DNA of 38,602 bases from Alphaproteobacteria bacterium (GTDB taxonomy: Bacteria; Pseudomonadota; Alphaproteobacteria; CAAHEQ01; UBA3637), in contig SUUT01000015.1 in assembly GCA_015062385.1 (NCBI GenBank), positions 1-38,602 on the forward strand, written 5' to 3'. Of the stretch, positions 29,797-38,597 are shown one piece after another. A program made the position numbers and the translations under genes. The notes under the pieces are model-generated. The model did no database searches and had not been told where the DNA came from. It worked only from the letters and a program-made list of their open reading frames with translations. The number at the start of each line of letters is the position of its first letter. Within the stretch, counting starts at the first letter, position 1.

Positions 29797-31971
29797 ATGA
29801 TGCCTGTTATGTTTATGAATAAGAAACAAAAAATTTACGAATCCTTATTAAATGTCGAAGATGATGCCCGTCAGATTCGGTCATTTAAAAATAGACTCAT
29901 TGCTTCAAATGCAAAGGGAACGGTTCTGTTTGGCACAAAAGAAAATCCGTTTTCGTTTTTAAAAGATACAACGGATACGCCTCAATTACAAAAATTGGTT
30001 GATTCGTTTTGCAATTTAATTCCGCTTGAAACCGAAATTAAAACTCCGCAAAATGTTTATCAGATTTCCATTAAAAAATTATCCGATTCGCTGTTGATTA
30101 TCGCCAAGGATAAAACGGCTGATTTTGCCGTTCATACCAGTTTAATGCGTCAGTTGGGATTTATGTCCGATGTGCTCAGCACACTTGAATATCCTATTTA
30201 TTTAACGGATCAAAGCGGAAAAATCGTTTATGTTAATCGAGCATTTTGTCAGTTGTTCCATCTGGAATTTAAAGATTTGTTAGGGCATTACTTAAAAGAT
30301 TATATTTATGAAAACTGTCCGGATTTTCATGGGTTTTGGAAAGGAACAAGTTATTTGAAACTGCAAACGGGCATTGTCCCGTACACAATTACGCAAAGAC
30401 CGTTTGAAATTGACGATATTGTGTTTTTTTCAGGTATGGCAGAGCAAATTCATACGGTTGCACCGGCCATTGATGAATATGTTTTTCAGGAATCACCATT
30501 GCCGACCATTGTTGTCGATGTGTTGGAACATCGAATTGTTTATACAAATAGTGCTTTTTTATCCGCTTTTAAAACAACGGAAATCGATTCATTTAATCAG
30601 TTAAATGTAGATACATTGTTTTCCGAAAATACACAGGAATTGTTAAATGTCCGTTTGTCCAAGCTGTTGACAGGAACAGCCAAAAACGATAAACTGGAAT
30701 TGATAACGGCCCCGATTTTTGGCAGTAAAACGTTTAATGTGTTTGTCGGATTTACCACCGAAAAAAAAGAAGCCTTTATTATTTATTTAATTGATGCCAG
30801 TGAACGGAAAAATTTGGAAATGCAATTTGCACATGCTCAAAAAATGCAAGCTATCGGACAGTTAGCGGGCGGGGTTGCACATGATTTTAACAATTTGTTG
30901 ACGGCAATTATCGGTTATTGTGATTTATTGTTGCAGCGTCACACCGTCAGAGATCCGGACTTTTTGGATATTATGCAAATTAAAGGTAATGCAAATAAGG
31001 CTTCCGGTTTGGTAGGACAATTATTAACATTTTCCCGTAAAAAACCCAGCAAAATTCAAGTGATTAATTTTCATGATGCTTTTGTGGATTTATCGGCATT
31101 GTTGCAACGTAGTATTGCTCCGTTTGTATCATTAAAAACCGATTTAAAACGCAATCTCGGTTGGGTTAAAATGGATCCTAATCAATTAACGCAGATTTTT
31201 CTTAATTTGGCAGTTAACGCCAAGGATGCCATGAAGAACGGCGGAACGTTGCGGATTAGTGCAACAAAAGAAAAATTAAAAAAAGCCAAGGCATGCGGAA
31301 ATGATATGATTCAAGCCGGTGATTATATTAAAGTTGTTGTTGCCGATACTGGTTGCGGTATAGCTGCCGAACATCTTCCTCACATATTTGAACCATTTTT
31401 TACAACAAAATCAAGTTCAAATGCTTCTGGAACAGGGTTAGGATTATCAACCGTTTACGGGGTTGTTCGGGGAGCCGGTGGTTATGTTTCTGTTGATAGT
31501 GAACGTGGAATCGGCACAACTTTTGTGATATATTTGCCTCGCATAGAGCAAGGACCGATAATGGTTAAAGATATTAAGCAGGTAAGACCGGTCTTTACAC
31601 CGTTGAAATCACCTCAAATTTTGTTGGTTGATGATGAGGATGGTGTACGATTGGTGGTATCTCGTGTGTTAAAAGCAAAAGGTTTTTTGGTAACGGAATG
31701 TGCTAATGCAGAACAGGCATTGGAAGTGTTGGCAAACAGAAATGATTTTGATTTATTGTTAACAGACATGATTATGCCGGGGATGGATGGAGAAACATTG
31801 ATTAAACAGGTAAAAAAATCATATCCTTGTTTGAAAACATTGTTAATGAGTGGATATTCCGAAGATATGGCACGCCACGGATCTTCGGAAAATAACGAGT
31901 TAGAGTTTTTGGCAAAGCCATTTGAGTTGAATCAATTATTAGAAAAAGTAAAAGAAGTGCTTCAAAAATAG
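29797..31971 (+). CDS. cckA: CckA-type hybrid sensor histidine kinase
   Basis: A 724-residue protein. After about 125 residues of unclear fold come two PAS domains (about 130-225, LEYPIYLTDQSGKIVYVNRA; about 230-340, SPLPTIVVDVLEHRIVYTNS), a HisKA helix with the phospho-His in GGVAHDFNNLLTAIIGY (about 363), an HATPase domain with NLAVNAKDAMKNGG, DTGCGI and GTGLGLSTVYGV, and a receiver domain from about 605 with the acceptor Asp in LLLTDMIMPGMDGE (about 655). This layout and the H-box sequence are those of CckA, which drives the ChpT-CtrA cell-cycle phosphorelay. Unlike Caulobacter CckA, no membrane helices are seen at the N-terminus. The start is uncertain: ATGs at 29797, 29800, 29809 and 29815, none with a clear ribosome site. 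Confidence 0.88.
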   Translation: MMPVMFMNKKQKIYESLLNVEDDARQIRSFKNRLIASNAKGTVLFGTKENPFSFLKDTTDTPQLQKLVDSFCNLIPLETEIKTPQNVYQISIKKLSDSLLIIAKDKTADFAVHTSLMRQLGFMSDVLSTLEYPIYLTDQSGKIVYVNRAFCQLFHLEFKDLLGHYLKDYIYENCPDFHGFWKGTSYLKLQTGIVPYTITQRPFEIDDIVFFSGMAEQIHTVAPAIDEYVFQESPLPTIVVDVLEHRIVYTNSAFLSAFKTTEIDSFNQLNVDTLFSENTQELLNVRLSKLLTGTAKNDKLELITAPIFGSKTFNVFVGFTTEKKEAFIIYLIDASERKNLEMQFAHAQKMQAIGQLAGGVAHDFNNLLTAIIGYCDLLLQRHTVRDPDFLDIMQIKGNANKASGLVGQLLTFSRKKPSKIQVINFHDAFVDLSALLQRSIAPFVSLKTDLKRNLGWVKMDPNQLTQIFLNLAVNAKDAMKNGGTLRISATKEKLKKAKACGNDMIQAGDYIKVVVADTGCGIAAEHLPHIFEPFFTTKSSSNASGTGLGLSTVYGVVRGAGGYVSVDSERGIGTTFVIYLPRIEQGPIMVKDIKQVRPVFTPLKSPQILLVDDEDGVRLVVSRVLKAKGFLVTECANAEQALEVLANRNDFDLLLTDMIMPGMDGETLIKQVKKSYPCLKTLLMSGYSEDMARHGSSENNELEFLAKPFELNQLLEKVKEVLQK

Positions 31972-31984
31972 GAAAGGATAAAAA

Positions 31985-33187
31985 ATGACATATACAGATT
32001 TGGCACAAGGTATTGAAAGTATTACGCCGGCGAACGGATTAAAAGAAAAATTGGAATTGGCAAAAAAAGAAAATCGTCCGCTTATCATTAAGTTCGGTAT
32101 GGATCCGACAGCACCGGATTTGCACTTGGGACATGCAGTCGGTTTGAAAAAAATTCGTCAGTTTTTGGATGCAGGACATGAAATTCACTTGATTGTCGGT
32201 AATTTTACGGCATTGGTCGGTGACCCATCCGGTCGCAATTCAACCCGTCCGCCGTTAACACCGGAAGAAGTGCAACGCAATGCCGAAACGTATGTTTCTC
32301 AATTATCCAAAATTTTTGATACAAGCAAAATTCATATTCATTACAACAATGATTGGTTGGGTCAAATGAGTTTTGCCGATGTGTTAAAATTGCTTTCAAA
32401 AGCAACGCTTTCACAAATGATGCAACGGGAAGATTTTAGAAATCGGTATGAAAATAACGTGCCGGTTGCATTGCATGAATTGATTTATCCGTTAATTCAG
32501 GGATATGATTCCGTGGCCATTAAATCAGATATTGAATTTGGCGGACGGGATCAATTATTAAACTGTCTGTTTGGTAAATCATTACAAGAAAGCCTAGGAA
32601 TGGATGGACAAATTGTTTTAACGATGCCGTTGCTTTGCGGAATGGATGGACATATTAAAATGAGTAAATCCAAAGGAAATTACATCGGTTTAACGGAGCA
32701 TCCGAATGATATGTACGGCAAAACAATGTCTATTCCAGACTTTTTAATTCCGGAATGGGTTGAACTGACTACCGATTGGACGCCGGCAGAAAAAGCCGAT
32801 GCCGTTGCTGATTTTAAAAACGGAACGACAAATCCAATGGAAATTAAAAAGAAAATTGCCTTCAATATTGTTAAGCAATATCACAGTGAAGCCGACGCTA
32901 TTGCGGCAGAAGCCTTTTTCTATAAACAAGTTCAACAAAAAGGGTTTGATACAAAAGAATTTAAAGAGGTTTTATGGGCTGATGTCGCCCCGACAGGCAG
33001 TATCGGATTGGTTGATTTGGGGGCTAAATTATTGGAACAAAGCAAATCAAATATTCGTCGGTTGATTGAAGGCGGGGCTGTTTCCATAAATGGAGAGAAA
33101 ACTGGCGATATTAATTTGACTTTATCAAATGATGGTTCCGAAATTCAGTTGAAATTGGGAAAACGAGGTTTCTTTACCTTAAAATAA
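31985..33187 (+). CDS. tyrS: Tyrosyl-tRNA synthetase
   Basis: A 400-residue class I synthetase that charges tRNA-Tyr. It has the HIGH-type motif DLHLGHAVGL near residue 45, the tyrosine-pocket segment YPLIQGYDSVAIKSDIEFGG, the KMSKS loop MSKSKGNYIGL near 224, and a C-terminal S4-like RNA-binding domain (SNIRRLIEGGAVSINGEKTG). The HLGH/KMSKSKGN pattern fits the bacterial TyrZ-like branch. AGGAAAGGAT precedes the ATG, 13 bases after cckA, so co-transcription with cckA is likely. Confidence 0.95.
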   Translation: MTYTDLAQGIESITPANGLKEKLELAKKENRPLIIKFGMDPTAPDLHLGHAVGLKKIRQFLDAGHEIHLIVGNFTALVGDPSGRNSTRPPLTPEEVQRNAETYVSQLSKIFDTSKIHIHYNNDWLGQMSFADVLKLLSKATLSQMMQREDFRNRYENNVPVALHELIYPLIQGYDSVAIKSDIEFGGRDQLLNCLFGKSLQESLGMDGQIVLTMPLLCGMDGHIKMSKSKGNYIGLTEHPNDMYGKTMSIPDFLIPEWVELTTDWTPAEKADAVADFKNGTTNPMEIKKKIAFNIVKQYHSEADAIAAEAFFYKQVQQKGFDTKEFKEVLWADVAPTGSIGLVDLGAKLLEQSKSNIRRLIEGGAVSINGEKTGDINLTLSNDGSEIQLKLGKRGFFTLK

Positions 33188-33207
33188 TATTTTTTTTAAT
33201 AAAAATT

Positions 33208-33243
33208 AACCGCACGACAAAATATTGTTGTGTGGTTTTTTTA
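33208..33243 (+). terminator. Terminator of cckA-tyrS
   Basis: AACCGCACGACAA (33208-33220) and TTGTTGTGTGGTT (33225-33237) form a 13-bp stem, followed by T-rich sequence. The rest of the gap up to 33364 shows nothing recognisable. Confidence 0.88.
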
Positions 33244-33364
33244 TGGTGTCGAACATAATATGTGCTACGTAAATTCAGTTTGGTTGCAAAACGTATAAAG
33301 CCTTTAATGAGGATTTAAAGGTGTAATATCATTTACGTTAGTTGATGGAATATTAGCTATCTGT

Positions 33365-33520
33365 ACAAAAAGGTACGTATAAATGCAACACTTTTTTTCA
33401 CATTTTGGGATTTTTTTTGATTTTAGATAAATAATTCAACTCAAACAATAATCTTTCATTTTCTTAAAAATCCGATTCTTTCGATTCGAAGCGGGAAAAA
33501 AAGGTACCTTTTTTTATAAT
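33365..33520 (+). promoter_or_regulatory. Invertible promoter element 5 (131-bp class, OFF orientation) before the pilin at 33554
   Basis: Distal site: AAAAAGGTACG (core 33372-33377) then TATAAATGCAACA. Proximal site: seven A, GGTACC (33503-33508), seven T. Core spacing is 131. A perfect TATAAT (33515-33520) lies next to the gene, but 17 bases before it stands CGGGAA. Inverting the segment would place TTGCAT exactly 17 bases from TATAAT. Inferred OFF. The interior matches elements 1 and 6 in the same orientation. Confidence 0.72.
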
Positions 33521-33553
33521 ATAAAGTAGTAGTTTTTTGTAGGGAGGAGCCAA

Positions 33554-35677
33554 ATGTTTAAAATCAAACTGAATGAAACCGGACGAAGTATGGTGGAAAT
33601 GCTAGGGGTATTGGCAATTATCGGTGTATTATCTGTTGCCGGTGTTGCTACTTACCAATATGCGTTAACGGCTTATCAAGCCGGCAAAGTGCAGGATGTT
33701 CTCGGAAAAGCCAAAACATTGGCACAAACAGATTCTCGGGCTTCTCATGCATTGGAAGTCAATCGGTTTATTAAATCAGCACTTTCCGAATATGTCCCTG
33801 ATGACAAAAAGTCCATGGTCAAGTTGGTTAATAGTAATTATCAGGTAACGACATTTAAAGTGGTTTATAAGGTTTGTGAAAAACTCCTTCAAAAGGAAGG
33901 TATATTGAATGATATGGGTATTTCAATTTTAACAAGAACGTGCGGAAATCCAAACAGCAAAACAAATATGGTGTTTTCTTTTAATGCAATTCCGGTTGTT
34001 AATTCAGACAGTCATTTCGGCGGAACCACTGAAACAGAAACGGATAATCCAAATATTGAACCGCAATCCTGCCCCGATAAAATGGTATGGCGACAAAAAG
34101 AAGATGGTACATATGGTTGTGTTTGTCGTCACGAATATGAATTTGGAGATAATTGCGAACGGTGTTATCCGCCCAAAGAATGGTTTGAAGATGAAACAAC
34201 GTGTCGTTGTCCGGATATGACACCTGTATGGCATAATGAAGAATGTGTTGAATGCATCGATGACAGTACGTGTCAAATTCCGAACCTTGTCTGTGATACA
34301 TCAAATAATACCTGCAAATCGTGTCCGGATGAACGTCCATTTTATAATGTGAACAGTACAAATCCAGACAAATGTGAAAAATGTCCGGATGCAACACCGG
34401 TATTTGCCGTTAATACAAATGAATGCATTGCCTGTCCGAGTTCCGCCCCGTATTGGAACGGTAAAGAATGTTCGCCGAATGAATGCGAATCGAATGAAGA
34501 TTGCCATAAAATTTATAAAGATACAAATTATTTCTGCTCAAAAGGGGCAAATATTTGTAGTTCGGAAGCGTTTAAAGGAGCACGTTGTAAAAAAGCACTC
34601 TATCATACATTTACAATTAACGGAGTTAATTTTTACTGGACCAAGGATGCTTTGGGGGACAATTCCAAAGATTGGGAAGCTGCTGTTAATTTTTGTTTGG
34701 CTCTTGGAAAAAAGATGGTTTCTATAACGGAAGATTTAGGCTGTTCAAAAACGGTTGCATATAATAATTTCGAAACATCTTGCAGTGGCGATGAAAATTC
34801 AGTTTATAAACAAATTCGGACAAAAATAGCAGCACTTGGATATACTTCTGCACCGTGGGTTTCTTATTATCCTTGGAGTAATGAAACTACTTATACATGT
34901 GAACGGGGTTGTATATGGATGGACAGAAACAGAATTAATACAAGTCAGAATTTTGATGATCATGGTGGAACACACTACGCATTATGTCGGGATTGGGGTC
35001 CGATGTGTTTTGCCCCCTATACTCGTGAAGGCGATAAATGTGTCTGTCCGACAGGAACATATGATACAGGGACAACCTGTGCAACGTGTACAGCACCGTA
35101 TATCATAAATGCCACACAAACAGGATGTACTTGTCCGACCGGTTCACATGATAATGGCACAACGTGTATTACGTGTCCGGAGGGGTCAACTTGGAATGAT
35201 GAACATAAAGCGTGTGCCGTAACCGTTTCGATTGAAAGTGGAACGAAAGAATATATTACAGATTATGCTTGGTATTCACTGTCAAAAGAGGGATGGCTTG
35301 ATGTGGTTTTTCCCGAAAATATTACAACCGGAAAATGGCAACTTGTTGGTACAAATGAAAAAGCCAATCTGTCTTGCGGTGTTCAGATTATTGGTTGTTC
35401 CCTTTGGGATAGTCATTTTTCATTAACAAGTAATACATTTGATTTAACAAATAATACCGTATCAGGTATTGAACCGGTTGAAAAATCACAGTTGGAATGC
35501 GGAGTGGCTCCTGATGGTATGAAACATGGGCAACATTTAGATGTAGAAATGAGAAAGCCAAATGCATATACTATACAGGTGCTAATGCATGTTAATAGTC
35601 ATATTAATTATGCCAGTCCATTCTATGCGACACCGACTGTATCATCTGCAACCGCACAAGCTATTTTGGTGCAGTAA
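33554..35677 (+). CDS. Giant pilin-like protein with EGF-like and C-type-lectin-like regions
   Basis: A 707-residue protein behind GGGAGGAG. Domains in order: class III prepilin signal MFKIKLNETG/RSMVEMLGVLAII with Glu5 and hydrophobic helix (1-40); a pilin-like alpha/beta part to about 165; a Cys-rich stretch with EGF-like spacing (about 173-340; repeated CPD-x-x-P, CP-x-x-x-P); a C-type-lectin-like region (about 350-490; WEAAVNFCLALGKKMVSITE, later HGGTHYALCRDWGPMCF); more Cys-rich repeats (CPTGTYDTGTTC, CPTGSHDNGTTC); and a C-terminal beta-rich domain (about 560-707). Known analogues are minor pilins with adhesive domains at the pilus tip. This architecture suggests a surface adhesin, probably binding glycans or host protein. 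The lectin call is motif-based. An invertible element lies directly upstream. Confidence 0.85.
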   Translation: MFKIKLNETGRSMVEMLGVLAIIGVLSVAGVATYQYALTAYQAGKVQDVLGKAKTLAQTDSRASHALEVNRFIKSALSEYVPDDKKSMVKLVNSNYQVTTFKVVYKVCEKLLQKEGILNDMGISILTRTCGNPNSKTNMVFSFNAIPVVNSDSHFGGTTETETDNPNIEPQSCPDKMVWRQKEDGTYGCVCRHEYEFGDNCERCYPPKEWFEDETTCRCPDMTPVWHNEECVECIDDSTCQIPNLVCDTSNNTCKSCPDERPFYNVNSTNPDKCEKCPDATPVFAVNTNECIACPSSAPYWNGKECSPNECESNEDCHKIYKDTNYFCSKGANICSSEAFKGARCKKALYHTFTINGVNFYWTKDALGDNSKDWEAAVNFCLALGKKMVSITEDLGCSKTVAYNNFETSCSGDENSVYKQIRTKIAALGYTSAPWVSYYPWSNETTYTCERGCIWMDRNRINTSQNFDDHGGTHYALCRDWGPMCFAPYTREGDKCVCPTGTYDTGTTCATCTAPYIINATQTGCTCPTGSHDNGTTCITCPEGSTWNDEHKACAVTVSIESGTKEYITDYAWYSLSKEGWLDVVFPENITTGKWQLVGTNEKANLSCGVQIIGCSLWDSHFSLTSNTFDLTNNTVSGIEPVEKSQLECGVAPDGMKHGQHLDVEMRKPNAYTIQVLMHVNSHINYASPFYATPTVSSATAQAILVQ

Positions 35678-35714
35678 CAGACTGTTTTATCAATAAAAAA
35701 GAGGGGAACAAATT

Positions 35715-35740
35715 AAAGGGCAGATTTTTTTCTGCCCTTT
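35715..35740. terminator. Hairpin terminator between convergent genes
   Basis: AAAGGGCAGA (35715-35724) and TCTGCCCTTT (35731-35740), 10 bp, six-base T loop. It lies between the giant pilin and the convergent ankyrin gene. Confidence 0.75.
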
Positions 35741-35765
35741 ATAGTAGCTTTCGATAATAAAGGAA

Positions 35766-37469
35766 TTATTCGTTTATATGGGGTTCTTGGTTGTTTTTCT
35801 GTATCGGATTTGTCTGATGTCGGGTAATTGTTGTTGCAACCGATTGTGTGGTATTGGTTTGTTGATGTTGATAATCAGCAACCTTCAAATGCTTAATAAT
35901 TTTGCATAATGTATCGGACCGCCGAGCATATTCTTCAGAATCCATATTTGTTTTTTCCGTTTTTAACCTGTCATTAAGTTTGTAAGCCAAATCCAATGCT
36001 GTTTCGCCCGTGTGATTTTGTAATGTAATATTTACTTGGTTTTCCAATAAAATTCGGATAACGGGTAAATTTTCCTGATAAACGGCAAAATGTAATAATG
36101 TTTCTCCGTGATTGTCCTGAATATTTTTATCAATACCTAAATCTAAAAATTGTTTTAGTAAATCTACATTGTTCATTTTAATAATCGGCCAACACACATT
36201 CCGTCCCCAAGTATCGGTAATATGGGGATTAATGCCATTATTTAATAAAATTTGCGTTGCTTCCGGATTGTTTTTTAAAATGCTGAAAAATAAGGCGGTT
36301 TGACCTTTGTTGTCAACGGAATTGATATCAACTCCTTGATTTATCAAATATTGAACAATATGATTATGTCCTTTTTTAATGGATAACATTAAGGCAGTAC
36401 ATCCTTCATCGTCTTTGGCATGAATGTTTGCTTTTTGTTGAATGCAATATTGCAGTCCTTCTAAATTACCCAAATAGGCGGTATTTAATAAGGCAGTTCT
36501 TTGATAATCCGGTGTACGCCACTCAATATCTGCTCCGTATTCCAATAACAAATTTGCTTTTTTAAAATCTTGATGTTTAATGGTTTTTTGCAATGCCGAA
36601 TAGTAATAGGTATCCGGTTGGTCAAGGTTAATTGGTTTTTCTCCGTTTTTCAATGAACGATTATATGCTGCAAAACAGTCTAAAACAATTTTACAGATGT
36701 GATAATCATCCTTAAACATACAGTGATGTAAAATCGGATTTCCCTGATTATCCGGTTGCATGGCATTTGCTCCCAAGCAGAGTAAACCGTAAAACAGATT
36801 GAAATATTTGTATTTTAAAGCATCCCAAAGACAATTTCTTCCCTGATTGTTTAAAAAGTTGATATCGGCTTTGTACTGATATAATAAAAATAACAACTTT
36901 TTATTGTTTTTAAATACCGCCGAAAAAATAGGGGTATTTCCATATTTATTCGGAATATTTGGATCTGCTCCATGTTCCAATAACACTTTAACGGTTTCTT
37001 CACTTTCGGCATAAGTTGCTTTTGATAAAGCGGTATTTCCGATTGAATCCTGTGCATTGATATTTGCTCGGTTTCTTAAAAAATAACGAGCAAGTTCAGA
37101 TTGTTTTTCACGGCAGGCAATGTGAAGCGGAACACGGGATAATTTATCTCCAACATTTAAATTATAACGCATTTTGTCAACTAAAAAACGGATAATATCA
37201 TCTTGTTTATCAATAATGAATTGATTCATCATCATATTTTCACCACCGTATGCATACATATCTGCACCGTTTTTAATCAGATAAGCGGCAACTTTAAAGT
37301 GCTTGTTTTTAAGGGCTAAATAAAGAGGGTTAATTTCTATTGCTTCTGTTTTAATACGTATGTTGATGAAAGCCCCTTCTTTTAGAAGAGATTTTACGGC
37401 ATTTAAATTGCCTCTTGAACAGGCATGTAATAATTTTTTATTTAATTCGTTTTGTTGTTCGGGATTCAT
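35766..37469 (-). CDS. Ankyrin-repeat protein, 567 residues
   Basis: Nearly the whole protein is ankyrin repeats, about 13-14 units from residue 10 to 505: for example HACSRGNLNAVKSLLKEGAF, VPLHIACREKQSELARYFLR, NIQDNHGETLLHFAVYQENL, NITLQNHTGETALDLAYKLN. A charged, Gln/Thr/Asn-rich tail follows (QHQQTNTTQSVATTITRHQ). No signal peptide or membrane segment is seen. AAAGG lies about 10 bases before the ATG. This is a protein-binding solenoid of unknown partner, similar in size to the protein at 22590 but more regular. It stands alone. Confidence 0.9.
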   Translation of the reverse strand: MNPEQQNELNKKLLHACSRGNLNAVKSLLKEGAFINIRIKTEAIEINPLYLALKNKHFKVAAYLIKNGADMYAYGGENMMMNQFIIDKQDDIIRFLVDKMRYNLNVGDKLSRVPLHIACREKQSELARYFLRNRANINAQDSIGNTALSKATYAESEETVKVLLEHGADPNIPNKYGNTPIFSAVFKNNKKLLFLLYQYKADINFLNNQGRNCLWDALKYKYFNLFYGLLCLGANAMQPDNQGNPILHHCMFKDDYHICKIVLDCFAAYNRSLKNGEKPINLDQPDTYYYSALQKTIKHQDFKKANLLLEYGADIEWRTPDYQRTALLNTAYLGNLEGLQYCIQQKANIHAKDDEGCTALMLSIKKGHNHIVQYLINQGVDINSVDNKGQTALFFSILKNNPEATQILLNNGINPHITDTWGRNVCWPIIKMNNVDLLKQFLDLGIDKNIQDNHGETLLHFAVYQENLPVIRILLENQVNITLQNHTGETALDLAYKLNDRLKTEKTNMDSEEYARRSDTLCKIIKHLKVADYQHQQTNTTQSVATTITRHQTNPIQKNNQEPHINE

Positions 37470-37599
37470 TTTGTTTAAGCCTTTCTGTTTTTTTATTGAT
37501 TTTTGAAATTATATAGTATTTATTGGAAAAAATCAACAAAAAATCAAAATGTAAACTTTTCTTTTTTTGTTCTGATAAAAAATCAATATTTTAAAATGC

Positions 37600-37628
37600 T
37601 TGACAAAATGAAAAAAGTTAATTATATT
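37600..37628 (+). promoter_or_regulatory. Promoter for the gene at 37669
   Basis: Perfect TTGACA (37600-37605), 17-base spacer, TATATT (37623-37628), 40 bases before the ATG. Confidence 0.7.
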
Positions 37629-37668
37629 ATTATAATAAATCTCATTATTAAATAACAAAAGGAAAAAG

Positions 37669-38097
37669 ATGAAAAAGAAAAGCCAAGAGCATTTTACGAT
37701 AAAATCAATTTGTGAGTATCATCCTGAGGCCAAAATTATTGAGGAAGATACTGAAAAAATGGTTGTGCAACTGGATAAAAGCGGAACGGATTTTTATGTT
37801 GTTCCAAGGGAACCGCAACAGGATGAGTATTCATTCAAACAAAATGCTTTTCAATTTTTAAAATTTATGTATGCCGTGGGAGCTGTTTGTAAAAAATTGA
37901 ATGATTCACCGAAAAGATTATTACATGATGAAGAAGGAGAGTTCAAATCTTCTTTGCACAACGTTTCTCCTATTAAAGGGTATGCTATTCGTGTTTCTTT
38001 TACTTCAAATACGCCGATATCAAAATTATCATCCGATACATTATGGGATATGCGTTATAAAATGGTAAATGAACGTCGAGCAATGATTTACGCATAA
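37669..38097 (+). CDS. Small protein of unknown function, 142 residues
   Basis: ATG 37669 follows AAAAGGAAAAAG, with a consensus promoter 40 bases upstream. The product is mixed charged (MKKKSQEHFTIKSICEYHPE, KMVVQLDKSGTDFYVVPREP) with one moderately hydrophobic stretch (FQFLKFMYAVGAVCKKL) too short and polar for a sure membrane helix, and ends YKMVNERRAMIYA. No signal peptide. I do not recognise a family. Confidence 0.7.
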   Translation: MKKKSQEHFTIKSICEYHPEAKIIEEDTEKMVVQLDKSGTDFYVVPREPQQDEYSFKQNAFQFLKFMYAVGAVCKKLNDSPKRLLHDEEGEFKSSLHNVSPIKGYAIRVSFTSNTPISKLSSDTLWDMRYKMVNERRAMIYA

Positions 38098-38155
38098 AAG
38101 GCAACAAAACAGTGTATTATTTTATTGCCTTTAACATAAAATCAAATCAGTTTGA

Positions 38156-38230
38156 TTAACTTTGCTTGAATACGGCTGTTGCAACAGGGGATGTCGAATC
38201 ACAATCACACGTTGAAACAAGTTTAATATG
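38156..38230 (-). pseudogene. 3' remnant of a small pilin gene
   Basis: On the minus strand this reads ...STCDCDSTSPVATAVFKQS and TAA, matching the family ending (Cys loop followed by VFKQS, DNA TTCAAGCAAAGTTAA against TTTAAACAAAGTTAA in P3). The frame upstream does not resemble a pilin and there is no start, so only the tail of a former gene survives. It lies in the gap 38098-38407, otherwise without features apart from a weak AAAGGCAA/TTGCCTTT hairpin (38097-38132). Confidence 0.55.
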
Positions 38231-38407
38231 ATGATTTGTATAAAAATTTATCGTCATTTTGGAAAAATGTGTGTGATAGTATTTTGTCCGAAATCTTATC
38301 ACGACAATGTCAGAATATTTGTGTCGGTTTTATACGAAATTCCGGTTTCAATTTGGGATGACAGCAGGTTTAAAGAGTTGTGCAATACAATTAAAATCCC
38401 TTGCTAT

Positions 38408-38563
38408 AAAAAAAGGTACGTATAAATGCAACAATTTTTTACACATTTTAGCAAATTTTTTGATTTTGGATAACTTATTCAATTAAAACAATAATCATTC
38501 ATTTTTGTAAAAATCTGATTTTGCCGAAACGCATAGGGAAAAAAAGGTACCTTTTTTTATAAT
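38408..38563 (+). promoter_or_regulatory. Invertible promoter element 6 (131-bp class, OFF orientation) before the gene at 38598
   Basis: Distal site: seven A, GGTACG (38415-38420), TATAAATGCAACA. Proximal site: seven A, GGTACC (38546-38551), seven T. Core spacing is 131. TATAAT at 38558-38563 with AGGGAA in the -35 position, as in elements 1 and 5. Inferred OFF. Confidence 0.72.
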
Positions 38564-38597
38564 ATAAAGTAGTAGTATCTTTATAGGGAGAAGTCGT

